From an uncultured Veillonella sp. (GTDB lineage Bacteria; Bacillota; Negativicutes; Veillonellales; Veillonellaceae), in NCBI GenBank assembly GCA_900538355.1, contig UPXS01000006.1, positions 62,001 through 126,000 of the forward strand: DNA of 64,000 nucleotides, read 5' to 3'. The notes beneath the pieces were generated by a model. That model searched no databases, was not told where the DNA came from, and was given only the letters and a program-made list of their open reading frames with translations. Within the stretch, counting starts at the first letter, position 1, and each line of letters starts with the position of its first letter. Shown here in pieces: positions 24,503-33,095 of the stretch. Made by a program: the position numbers and the translations under genes.

Positions 24503-25996
24503 ATGAGTGTAACAACTACTGCCCCTCCACAAAAGGCGCGTACAACTGCTCAAAATATTGGTCTTATTTTATCTTTCATTGTTCTAGGTGGCATTTTATT
24601 ATTGCCTACACCAGAAACATTATCTACTGGTGGTCATCGTATGATCGGTGTACTCGCTTTTGCCATCATCTTGTGGATGACATCAGCTGTTTCCTATCCA
24701 GTAAGTGCTACCATGATTACAGCGCTTACGGCTTTACTATTAGGGTTCTCACCGAATCCCGAAGCACCTGCTAAGGCGATGGGCACAGCCAATGCTTTGA
24801 AGCTTATCATTTCTGGTTATTCTTCTCCAGCCATGATTCTTGTAGGCGCGGCTATGTTTATCTCTGTAGCTATGCATAAAACAGGTCTCGATCGTCGTAT
24901 TGCCATGTTAGTACTGTCTAGCGTTGGTACTAAGGTTAGCCGTATTTATTTAGGTGTTATTATTACAGGTCTTATCCTCGCCTTCTTCGTACCAAGTGCA
25001 ACAGCGCGTATTGCTTGTCTCGCACCAATCATCATCGGTATTGTTGAGAACTTGGGTATTGAACGTAAAAGCCGCGTAGCAGCTCTCCTCATGGTAGGCG
25101 CCGTACAGGCTGATACATTTTGGAATATTATGATCCAAACGGCGGCCGCACAAAATCTTGTGGCCGTAGGCTTTATGCAAACTCAGATGAATACATCCAT
25201 CAGTTGGATAGATTGGTTAACCGCAGCGGCTCCATTCTCTATTATTATGGTCATCATCGCCTACTTCTTAACACAAGTATTAATTAAGCCTGAGTTCAAA
25301 GAACTTGTAGGTGGCGATGTACAGCTCGCTAAAATGCGCCAAGAAATCGGCCCTATGAGTACTGACGAAAAGAAACTATTATGTATCTCTATTGGTCTAC
25401 TCGCATTATGGGCTACCGGTGGCAAGCTTCATTCTATCGATACAACAACTACAACGATCGTTGCCATTGCATTATTCTTCTTCCCTAAAATTGGTATTAT
25501 GGACTGGAAATTTGCACAGCCAAACATTGACTGGGGTTCCATCGTTATGTTTGGTGCTGGTATCGGTCTTGGTTCTGTATTACTTAAAACAAAAGCAGCC
25601 ACATGGCTTGCTCAAGTATTCGTAAATGCTTTCTCCCTTGAAAGCGCTAGCGTATTTATCTTAATTGCTGTAATGGCTGCCTTCCTCATTGTCATTCACC
25701 TAGGCTTTGCATCTGCTACAGCCCTCTCCTCTGCTATGATTCCTATTGTAATTTCTATTGTAGTAGGACATAACGCAGAAGGTCTTAATCCAATTGGTGT
25801 AACCATGCTTATGCAATATGCGATCTGCTTCGGTCTAGTATTACCAGTAAACTCTCCACAAGGTATGGTAGCTTACGGTACCGACACATTCGACGTAAAA
25901 ACATTTATGACTACAGGCATTCCATTAACCATCATCGGCTATGTTATGATACTCGTATTTGCCCTAACATACTGGCACTGGATTGGTATCGCATAA
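24503..25996 (+). CDS. DASS-family anion:sodium symporter
   Basis: About 497 residues from MSVTTTAPPQ; the ATG at 24503 has AAAGGAG 8 bases ahead, better than the ATG at 24476. About 12 membrane helices. Family features are FVPSATARIACLAP near 175, a half-repeat with NIDWGSIVMFGAGIGLG near 345, and ASATALSSAMIPI near 405 with a closing PVNSPQGMVAYG. This is the DASS/SLC13 (CitT/SdcS-like) group, which imports di- or tricarboxylates such as malate, succinate or citrate. That suits an organic-acid fermenter; the exact substrate is open. Tandem repeats lie upstream and a terminator at 26034. Confidence 0.82.
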   Translation: MSVTTTAPPQKARTTAQNIGLILSFIVLGGILLLPTPETLSTGGHRMIGVLAFAIILWMTSAVSYPVSATMITALTALLLGFSPNPEAPAKAMGTANALKLIISGYSSPAMILVGAAMFISVAMHKTGLDRRIAMLVLSSVGTKVSRIYLGVIITGLILAFFVPSATARIACLAPIIIGIVENLGIERKSRVAALLMVGAVQADTFWNIMIQTAAAQNLVAVGFMQTQMNTSISWIDWLTAAAPFSIIMVIIAYFLTQVLIKPEFKELVGGDVQLAKMRQEIGPMSTDEKKLLCISIGLLALWATGGKLHSIDTTTTTIVAIALFFFPKIGIMDWKFAQPNIDWGSIVMFGAGIGLGSVLLKTKAATWLAQVFVNAFSLESASVFILIAVMAAFLIVIHLGFASATALSSAMIPIVISIVVGHNAEGLNPIGVTMLMQYAICFGLVLPVNSPQGMVAYGTDTFDVKTFMTTGIPLTIIGYVMILVFALTYWHWIGIA

Positions 25997-26033
25997 TACT
26001 GTATGTACTTTCATAAAAATTATATATAAACCA

Positions 26034-26063
26034 AAAGGCTCTGTCATAAGACAGAGCCTTTTA
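26034..26063. terminator. Terminator after the DASS transporter
   Basis: AAAGGCTCTGTC/GACAGAGCCTTT perfect 12-bp stem with a 4-base loop and flanking A and T runs; works in both directions for the convergent genes. Confidence 0.9.
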
Positions 26064-26132
26064 AATTCACTATTTTCAATTGATTAATAACCTAAAGAGC
26101 ACAATATATTTACTCTAAATTAATTCAATACA

Positions 26133-27338
26133 TTATTCTAATTCTTTACCTTTAAGTTCAGGAATTAAGAATACAGTTGCTAGAATATCTAGTACGTAGA
26201 TAATAGCTAGGAATGCAATTGCTACTTGGTAGGAGTACATAGAGATGATCATGCCTACTACCATTGGGCTAAAGCCGCCTACAGCACGACCGATATTAAA
26301 TAGTACGTTTTGAGCCGTTGCACGGGCAGTTGTTGGGTAGGCTTCTGCCATCAAAGCACCATAACCACCCATCATACCATTCACAGAGGCCCCTAAAATT
26401 GCCCCAGCAAATAGCATAGCTGTTGGATCAGATAGTTGAGAGTAAATCAAAATAGATGCTACAGCACAGACTTGGAATAGGATGAATGTAGGTTTACGAC
26501 CTATTTTATCAGCTAAGCGACCAAATAACCAAATTCCTACCATCATGCCACATACAGTAACCGCTGTCCATAAACCGGATTTTGTAAGGGAGAAACCTAA
26601 TTGCTTACTCAAAAAATTAGGTAACCAAATCATAATACCGTAATAACCAAAGTTTTGGACAGATGTTAAAATAGCAACACCAATAGATGTCTTTGTAGTT
26701 CTTACATCTTTTACTAATAACTTGAAAGAGTTTGTATGTGAATGCTCATTATCTTCTTTACTTTGTACAAAGATTTCTGGTTCATGTAGTTTCGCACGGA
26801 ATACCCAAGCAACTAGTGCTGGAATAATGCCAACCATAAACATACCACGCCATCCAATAATAGGAATGAGTAATGGTGTTAACAAAGCAGCAGCCAACAC
26901 GCCTAATTGCCAACCAAGGGCAACATAGCTTGTCGCTTTTGCACGATGTTGTGCAGGCCAAGCTTCAGCAGCTAAAGCCATACCAATACCAAATTCACCA
27001 CCTAAACCGATACCAGCGATTGTACGGTAAATAAGAAGATCCCAATAGCCTTGAGCAAAGGCACAAAGGCCAGTAAATACTGCAAATAGCACGATAGTCC
27101 AAGTCAATACGCGAACGCGACCAAACTTATCGGACAAGGTACCGAAGATGAAACCACCAAGTACGGCACCAACCAAGGTCCATGTCACCAAAGAACCTGC
27201 TTGACCAGTGGTCAAGCCTAAATCTCCAGAAATCAAGGTTAGCATAAAGCCTAAAATCAAGAGATCAAAACCATCCATTGCATAACCAATAGAGGAACCA
27301 ATGACTGCTTTCCAGCCATATGAATTTACTTCTTTCAT
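26133..27338 (-). CDS. MFS transporter, aromatic acid/metabolite:H+ symporter type
   Basis: 401 residues and twelve membrane helices. The opening GSSIGYAMDGFDLLILGFML, with a charged Asp in helix 1, the loop GTLSDKFGRVRVL and GLGGEFGIGMALAAEAWP are typical of the AAHS and related sialate/shikimate-type symporters. The second half repeats with RLADKIGRKPTF. The substrate is probably a carboxylate or aromatic acid but is not resolvable. The 5' region (27379-27445) contains a long inverted repeat that may regulate it. Confidence 0.72.
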   Translation of the reverse strand: MKEVNSYGWKAVIGSSIGYAMDGFDLLILGFMLTLISGDLGLTTGQAGSLVTWTLVGAVLGGFIFGTLSDKFGRVRVLTWTIVLFAVFTGLCAFAQGYWDLLIYRTIAGIGLGGEFGIGMALAAEAWPAQHRAKATSYVALGWQLGVLAAALLTPLLIPIIGWRGMFMVGIIPALVAWVFRAKLHEPEIFVQSKEDNEHSHTNSFKLLVKDVRTTKTSIGVAILTSVQNFGYYGIMIWLPNFLSKQLGFSLTKSGLWTAVTVCGMMVGIWLFGRLADKIGRKPTFILFQVCAVASILIYSQLSDPTAMLFAGAILGASVNGMMGGYGALMAEAYPTTARATAQNVLFNIGRAVGGFSPMVVGMIISMYSYQVAIAFLAIIYVLDILATVFLIPELKGKELE

Positions 27339-27378
27339 ACTATTTCCTTTCGCTACTCACGGGTAACAATTAAAGAGA

Positions 27379-27445
27379 TAGCCCCAATATACGAATGGCC
27401 AACTCCTAGACTTAAGTCTAATGAAAGGCTTAGTATATGGGGCTA
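27379..27445 (-). promoter_or_regulatory. Long hairpin in the leader of the MFS gene
   Basis: TAGCCCCAATATAC (27379-27392) pairs with GTATATGGGGCTA (27433-27445) with one bulged base. Inside is a palindrome TAGACTTAAGTCTA (27407-27420). It begins about 40 bases ahead of the start codon and could be a structured RNA leader or an operator. No known riboswitch class was recognised. Confidence 0.5.
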
Positions 27446-27507
27446 AATTTATACATGTTTATTGTAACACATATAAGAGATTAGATTATAACCAATTAAA
27501 TTTAACA

Positions 27508-27545
27508 ACTCATCATATCCGCATCAACTATATTGATGGATGAGT
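27508..27545 (-). terminator. Probable thrS terminator
   Basis: ACTCATC/GATGAGT outer stem with an inner CATC/GATG, followed on the minus strand by TTGTTAAATTT. Moderate strength. Confidence 0.5.
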
Positions 27546-27557
27546 CATATGAATCCA

Positions 27558-29468
27558 TTAGTTACGTTCTTTAATTTCAATTTTAATGGAATTGAAGAAT
27601 TCTTCGAATGGTACGGAACCTAATTCGTCACCACCGTGTTTACGAACGTTAACTGTACCTTCTTCAACTTCTTTATCACCAACAACAAGCATGTAAGGAA
27701 CTTTTGCCATTTGTGCTTGACGGATTTTGTAGCCAATTTTTTCGCTACGATCATCTACTTCTACACGTACATAGTCGCGGTGCATTTGTTTTGCCAATTC
27801 TTTAGCATATTCAACATGTTTTTCAGAGATAGGCAAGATTTTAACTTGTACAGGAGCCATCCAAGTTGGGAATGCGCCTGCATAGTGTTCAGTTAAGATA
27901 CCGATGAAACGTTCCATGGAGCCGAAGCATGCACGGTGAATCATGATAGGACGATGTTTTTGACCATCTTCACCAACATATTCAATTTGGAAACGTTCAG
28001 GCAAGTTCATATCCAATTGGATAGTACCACATTGCCATGTACGACCTAAGGAGTCTTCGATATGGTAGTCAAGTTTAGGACCATAGAATGCACCATCGCC
28101 AGGGTTGATTACGTAAGGAATACCTTTTGCTTCAATGGCATTGCGCAATGCTTCTGTAGCTGCTTCCCAAATTGCATCATCACCCATTGCATTGTCTGGT
28201 TTAGTAGACAATTCAACATGGTATTTCAAGCCGAATTGGCTATAAATACGGTCGAATAATTCGATAACTTTCATCAATTCAGATTGCATTTGATCTGGCA
28301 ACATGAATACGTGAGCATCATCTTGTGTAAATGCACGTACACGGAATAAGCCGTGTAAAGCACCGGACAATTCATGACGGTGTACTAAACCAAGTTCAGC
28401 GTAACGCAATGGGAAGTCACGGTAAGAATGCATTTCGTTTTGGTAAACCAAGATACCGCCTGGGCAGTTCATTGGTTTAATAGCATATTCTTCATCATCA
28501 ATGATTGTAGTGTACATATTTTCACGGTAATGGAACCAGTGACCAGATGTTTCCCACAATTGTTTATTTAAGATGATTGGTGTACGAATTTCTTCGTAAT
28601 CAAATTCATGGTGAACTTCACGCCAGAAGTTTTCCAATTCGTTGCGAAGTGCCATACCTTTTGGTAAGAAGAATGGGAAGCCAGGTCCTTCTTCTTTGAT
28701 AACGAACAAGCCAAGTTCTTTACCAAGTTTACGATGGTCGCGTTTAGCTGCTTCTTCAAGCAAGTGAAGGTATGCATCAAGTTCTTCTTTCTTTTCAAAT
28801 GCTGTACCGTAAATACGTTGCAACATTTTATTCTTTTCATCGCCGCGCCAGTATGCACCTGCAATGCTTTGTAATTTGAAAGCTTTCACCTTACCAGTGG
28901 ATGCCACGTGAGGACCTGCACAAAGATCGATGAAGTCGCCTTGCGCGTAGCAAGAGATAACAGCATCTTCAGGAAGATCTTCAATCAATTCTACCTTGTA
29001 GTCTTCGTTTTTAGATTTGAAGAACTCGATAGCTTCTTGACGGGACATAACAGATTTAGTGATAGGCAAGTTTTCTTTTACAATACGGCTCATTTCCTTT
29101 TCGATTTTGCCTAAATCTTCAGGAGTCAAAGTATGTTCCATATCGATATCATAGTAGAAACCTTTATCGATTGCAGGACCGATAGCCAATTTAGCTTCAG
29201 GCCATAAGCGTTTTACCGCTTGTGCCAAGATATGAGAAGCTGTGTGGCGCAAAGTATGTTTACCACCATCTTCTTCGAATGTTAAGAATGCTACTTCAGA
29301 ACCATCAACGAGTTCTTCGCGAAGGTCTGTTAATTCGCCATTTACGTTTGCAGCTAGTACTTTTTTAGCCAAGCTGTTAGATAATTGTTTTACTGCTTCC
29401 CCAAGAGTAGTGCCAGCAGCGTATTCCTTTGCACTACCATCAGGTAAAATGATTTTTACATCTGCCAT
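27558..29468 (-). CDS. thrS: Threonyl-tRNA synthetase
   Basis: 636 residues from MADVKIILPDGSAKEY; GGAGG lies 8 bases before this ATG, while the in-frame TTG five codons earlier overlaps the ribosome site. Order: TGS domain (1-62), editing domain with HTLRHTASHILAQA (HxxxH) and CAGPHVAS, class II core with motif 2 RYAELGLVHRHE and motif 3 IHRACFGSMERFIGIL, then the anticodon-binding domain. It charges tRNA-Thr. A T-box leader controls it. Confidence 0.97.
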   Translation of the reverse strand: MADVKIILPDGSAKEYAAGTTLGEAVKQLSNSLAKKVLAANVNGELTDLREELVDGSEVAFLTFEEDGGKHTLRHTASHILAQAVKRLWPEAKLAIGPAIDKGFYYDIDMEHTLTPEDLGKIEKEMSRIVKENLPITKSVMSRQEAIEFFKSKNEDYKVELIEDLPEDAVISCYAQGDFIDLCAGPHVASTGKVKAFKLQSIAGAYWRGDEKNKMLQRIYGTAFEKKEELDAYLHLLEEAAKRDHRKLGKELGLFVIKEEGPGFPFFLPKGMALRNELENFWREVHHEFDYEEIRTPIILNKQLWETSGHWFHYRENMYTTIIDDEEYAIKPMNCPGGILVYQNEMHSYRDFPLRYAELGLVHRHELSGALHGLFRVRAFTQDDAHVFMLPDQMQSELMKVIELFDRIYSQFGLKYHVELSTKPDNAMGDDAIWEAATEALRNAIEAKGIPYVINPGDGAFYGPKLDYHIEDSLGRTWQCGTIQLDMNLPERFQIEYVGEDGQKHRPIMIHRACFGSMERFIGILTEHYAGAFPTWMAPVQVKILPISEKHVEYAKELAKQMHRDYVRVEVDDRSEKIGYKIRQAQMAKVPYMLVVGDKEVEEGTVNVRKHGGDELGSVPFEEFFNSIKIEIKERN

Positions 29469-29515
29469 TTTTATTTCCTCCAATTATTATCTAGGATAGA
29501 CTGGATTTTTGTAAT

Positions 29516-29775
29516 AAAAAAAGACCCTCTATCCCTACAAAACAAGGGACGAAGATCATTCGCGGTTCCACCCTAGTTAACTACCTATACGAATATATGT
29601 GTATAGTTAATTCACTTCATTAAGCCCGATAACGGTGGCGGCCGTATTTGCCTACTTAGGTTCGACAAATCAGTTTAAAGGGGGTAACTCTGATATATGT
29701 GTAAGGCATTTCCAGCATCAGCCTCTCTCTGGTACACAGGGATATGAGAATCTTGTCCTTTGCATAACTTTTACT
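29516..29775 (-). promoter_or_regulatory. T-box riboswitch of thrS
   Basis: The minus strand holds the conserved T-box bulge sequence GGGTGGAACCGCG (29561-29574), which pairs with the uncharged tRNA 3' end. A terminator follows: GATCTTCG..TCCCT pairs with AGGGA..GAGGGTC (29523-29557) ahead of seven T. Upstream is a stem I region with AGAGAGAGGCTGATG. A Thr codon ACC within GAGTTACCCCC is the likely specifier, but I could not fold it with certainty. Uncharged tRNA-Thr would allow read-through into thrS. Confidence 0.88.
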
Positions 29776-29880
29776 AGATTATAGTATCACAGGAAATTAA
29801 AAAATTCAATACGGTTCAATAGTAAATTTCATAAATTCTATAAATTCAACATAACACTCTTACTTCCTAAAACAAAAAGA

Positions 29881-29907
29881 AAACGGCCCGTATATCGAGC
29901 CGTTTTG
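29881..29907. terminator. Terminator of the mltG block
   Basis: AAACGGC and GCCGTTT (with further pairing inside) flank a short loop, with T runs on both sides. It ends the minus-strand unit that finishes at 29945. Confidence 0.75.
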
Positions 29908-29944
29908 TAAGACCTATTAAACTTTGAAGATTTTATTAGATCTA

Positions 29945-30934
29945 TTAGCGTTTAAAGTTTGTAGATAACATAGCGCCAATTACTTTTTCCAATTTGCTAT
30001 TGGAAAGATCTGGGCCTTTGTAGAGTGTTAAGAGTACATCATTAGAGTTATCTTGTTTAGACACCATCATAACACCGCTACCACGAGCACCGTTATCATC
30101 GTAATCTTTTGCTACAATAACAAGGTTCAAATAATGATCCTTCATGTATGTGTACACTTTGCTTGTACGAGCAGAGGAACCAATCATTTTCGCCATGCTC
30201 ATGCCACGGTTGAATACGATTGCATTAGCATTATGAGGATTTGCCGCTAATTGTTGTTTTTCGTCATCATTTAGAGGCATAAGGTTTACCATGAGGGAGT
30301 CACCCATTTTACCACGGAACATAGCTGGCATTGTTTCCCGTACGTCTTCAGGAATACCTGTATCCGCAGTTAATTTCAATTCCTTAGGAACTGTCATATA
30401 TAGAACGCCTTTGCTATTGCGGCCTACCTCTGTTGTACTGAGATCTACAGCGCTAAGCATAATAGAGTCTTTAATAGTTGCGACTTGGTTTGCCAATGGT
30501 TTTTCAGGAACGCCACGGCTTGCCAATTGTACATCACCAGACTTAGTTTTTTTCAACGTTTCTACATTCCAGTTAGCCCCTTTTTTGTCGGCGTCACTAG
30601 CTTCTGTGAAAGCATTTGCCCCATCCTTTGTACCTACATACACGTAAGTTTGAGCTGGGATAATGTTATCTGGCGCACCAGTTTTGTTGAAAGCAGCACC
30701 ATATACTACATTAGGAATCACAGTGGAACCAATTTGTAAGTTGTTATTAGTTTGACTTTCCACATCAAAGTTGATATTACCAGTGAAGGTCATATCAGGA
30801 CCATGGTTGATGACTACTACATCCCCTGCTTGAGGGATGATAACAGGACCTACAGGGCCCGCCATAGCTACACCGGCCATAGATACACTAAGGCAAGCTG
30901 TTAATAATGCACGTTTCAAAATAGATTGTTTCAT
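29945..30934 (-). CDS. Secreted protein of unknown function
   Basis: 329 residues with a signal peptide (MKQSILKRALLTACLSVSMAG..AMA). The mature part starts GPVGPVIIPQAGDVVVINHG and is beta-rich. I do not recognise the family. It follows the DUF4911 gene by 10 bases, so it is co-transcribed as the last gene of the mltG-trmR-U32 block. A periplasmic or outer-envelope role is likely in a diderm. Confidence 0.55.
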   Translation of the reverse strand: MKQSILKRALLTACLSVSMAGVAMAGPVGPVIIPQAGDVVVINHGPDMTFTGNINFDVESQTNNNLQIGSTVIPNVVYGAAFNKTGAPDNIIPAQTYVYVGTKDGANAFTEASDADKKGANWNVETLKKTKSGDVQLASRGVPEKPLANQVATIKDSIMLSAVDLSTTEVGRNSKGVLYMTVPKELKLTADTGIPEDVRETMPAMFRGKMGDSLMVNLMPLNDDEKQQLAANPHNANAIVFNRGMSMAKMIGSSARTSKVYTYMKDHYLNLVIVAKDYDDNGARGSGVMMVSKQDNSNDVLLTLYKGPDLSNSKLEKVIGAMLSTNFKR

Positions 30935-30944
30935 AGATATACTC

Positions 30945-31220
30945 TCATTTCTCTATAGTGACATAATCAGATAAGCTAGTTAATACTTCAATGGCTAATG
31001 GCTTTGTAGATGGTGTACAGCGCAACATGCACCGCCCACTCGTATCTACAGATGTCATAACACCTAAATATTCATAGCCTTCAATGATGCGATTGATATA
31101 GTTTGTATGCTTCGGCTCAAGATGAAAGAACACATACGCTTCTTCTCCAGAGGTCTCTAGATCTGGTACATCAGGAAATGCACCGATAGATTTACTCGGT
31201 TCTAATGGTGTACCACGCAT
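30945..31220 (-). CDS. DUF4911-type small protein
   Basis: 91 residues, cytoplasmic. It contains VFFHLEPKHTNYINRIIEGYEYLGVMTSVD and a following MLRCTPSTKPLA segment, which I associate with the small DUF4911 family often placed after U32 peptidase genes. It starts 2 bases after the U32 gene stop. Function unknown; a partner role in tRNA modification is only suggested by position. Confidence 0.6.
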   Translation of the reverse strand: MRGTPLEPSKSIGAFPDVPDLETSGEEAYVFFHLEPKHTNYINRIIEGYEYLGVMTSVDTSGRCMLRCTPSTKPLAIEVLTSLSDYVTIEK

Positions 31221-31222
31221 AA

Positions 31223-32464
31223 TTACTCCGCTTTAGGTTTGCACTCACGACGCATCATGGAGTACGGTTCAAGTGGTGTATCCATGTAAATGCGCACTTT
31301 CATTTGGGCATGTGGTGCTACATCGATTGAGTTACCATCTTCATCTGTCATTTTTTCAATTACAGTCTCAACAAGCTCACCCTTAGGTTGGCAGAATTCT
31401 ACTTTATCGCCTACCTTAAAGTTGTTGCGTTGTTCAAGATCAACGTATTTTTCTTCTTCGTTATAACCCAAAACTAAACCGATGAAATCATGGCTTTGTG
31501 TATTTGTAGATTTACCATAGTTTTGAGCTGTTTCGTCAGGACGACCTTCTGCAAAGCCATCAGTATATGGACGGTGAGAAATTTTTTCTAATTCTGCAAT
31601 CCATTCTGGACGAACATACCAATCTTTACCTTCTTTAAGGTATGTATCGATAGCTGTACGGTAAACCTTTGCTACTGTTGCACAGTAGTGAACGGATTTC
31701 ATACGGCCTTCGATTTTAAGACTGTCGATACCAGCTTCATAGAGATCTGGAATACGGTGAATCAAGCACAAGTCTTTAGAGTTAAAGATATATGTACCAT
31801 GCTCATCTTCTTCGATTGGATAGTATTCACCATGACGATTAGATTCAACAAGGGAATATTTCCAACGACAAGATTGAGAACATTGACCACGGTTCGCATC
31901 GCGGTTGCCTGTCATGTAGTTAGATAATAGGCAACGGCCAGAATAAGAAATACACATAGAACCATGTACGAAGGATTCGATTTCAATGTCTACATTGTCC
32001 TTCATTTCTTTAAGGTCAGCCAAAGACACTTCACGAGCTGCTACTACACGTGTAGCGCCCAATTCTTTCCACATTTGAACTGTGTGCCAGTTTGTAGTAG
32101 ATGCTTGAGTACTTACGTGAAGTTCAAGGCCTGGAGCAACGCGTTTAGCAAGACTGAAGATACCCATGTCGGCAACGATAATCGCATCAACACCGATGCT
32201 TTCAAGGAATTTCAAATAATCCTCTAAACCTTCAAAGTCCTCATTGTGAGGAATGATATTACATGTAACATGGATTTTTTTACCATGAGCATGTACGAAT
32301 TCTACAGCTTCCTTTAATTCCTCGTCGGAGAAATTAGAGTTACCTGCGCGCAAGCCAAAACGTTTGCCTGCACAATATACAGCATCCGCACCATAGCGAA
32401 TAGCCATTTTAAGCTTGTCCATATTACCGGCTGGACAAAGCAATTCCATAAAATGTTCTGCCAT
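31223..32464 (-). CDS. U32-family peptidase, TrhP-like tRNA hydroxylation factor
   Basis: 413 residues from MAEHFMELLCPAGN; the ATG overlaps the stop of the upstream gene as TAATG. U32 features are ELLCPAGNMDKLKMAIRYGADAVY, the signature ESFVHGSMCISYSGRCLLSNYM near 163 with conserved Cys, and NRGQCSQSCRWKY. The Cys set suggests an Fe-S cluster. In Bacillus the neighbouring yrrN/yrrO (trhP1/trhP2) make 5-hydroxyuridine in tRNA from prephenate, and the methyltransferase next door (TrmR) methylates it. The same gene order supports that role here. Only one U32 gene is present. Confidence 0.85.
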   Translation of the reverse strand: MAEHFMELLCPAGNMDKLKMAIRYGADAVYCAGKRFGLRAGNSNFSDEELKEAVEFVHAHGKKIHVTCNIIPHNEDFEGLEDYLKFLESIGVDAIIVADMGIFSLAKRVAPGLELHVSTQASTTNWHTVQMWKELGATRVVAAREVSLADLKEMKDNVDIEIESFVHGSMCISYSGRCLLSNYMTGNRDANRGQCSQSCRWKYSLVESNRHGEYYPIEEDEHGTYIFNSKDLCLIHRIPDLYEAGIDSLKIEGRMKSVHYCATVAKVYRTAIDTYLKEGKDWYVRPEWIAELEKISHRPYTDGFAEGRPDETAQNYGKSTNTQSHDFIGLVLGYNEEEKYVDLEQRNNFKVGDKVEFCQPKGELVETVIEKMTDEDGNSIDVAPHAQMKVRIYMDTPLEPYSMMRRECKPKAE

Positions 32465-33072
32465 TATTTGTTGTGCCCTTTCCACACACTCACACTCATA
32501 CCATCCCCCATTGGATAGATGGTGGTGTTAAACAATTCTTTATTTTCAACATACGTTAAGTATTCTTTTAACCGTTTTACGATAGTCTTAAACCGTTTTG
32601 GCGGCTCCTTATCGCCTCTTACATAACCTCTAAAAAGTACATTGTCTGCGAGAATAACGCCTCCTTCTTTCACATGAGGCAAAATGAGTTCTAATTGTTT
32701 AAGATATTGTCCTTTGGGACCATCTAAAAATACTAGATCATATTCACCGGTGAGTTCCGTTAAGACTTGAGACGCATCACCTTTCAGCAATGTAATTGTA
32801 TCGGCATAATCAGATTGGTTAATATAATATTTCGCCATTTCGTGACGCACATCATCTAGTTCAATAGATGTAATATGTCCCTCCTCTTCGTCGAGTAGCG
32901 GAGCCATCAACAAAGCAGAGTAACCAATGGCGGTGCCCACCTCTAACACAGAGGTGGGCCGGTACAAACCTATTAATTCTTCAAAGAGATGAACCTCAGA
33001 TTCTCGTAGAATCGGTACATCATTAATCATCGCGTAAATACGCTGTTCATTTAAAATATCATTTAATGTCAT
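32464..33072 (-). CDS. trmR: O-methyltransferase, TrmR-like (tRNA 5-methoxyuridine)
   Basis: 202 residues, class I SAM methyltransferase of the COMT-like group: SVLEVGTAIGYSALLMAP (motif I) near 40, SIELDD near 73, and FLDGPKGQY (motif with the metal-binding Asp) near 114. It lies between mltG and the U32 gene exactly as yrrM (trmR) does in Bacillus, where it methylates 5-hydroxyuridine at tRNA position 34. The assignment leans on that synteny. Confidence 0.85.
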   Translation of the reverse strand: MTLNDILNEQRIYAMINDVPILRESEVHLFEELIGLYRPTSVLEVGTAIGYSALLMAPLLDEEEGHITSIELDDVRHEMAKYYINQSDYADTITLLKGDASQVLTELTGEYDLVFLDGPKGQYLKQLELILPHVKEGGVILADNVLFRGYVRGDKEPPKRFKTIVKRLKEYLTYVENKELFNTTIYPMGDGMSVSVWKGHNK

Positions 33073-33095
33073 GAAAGTAGATTCAATCTCCTACA

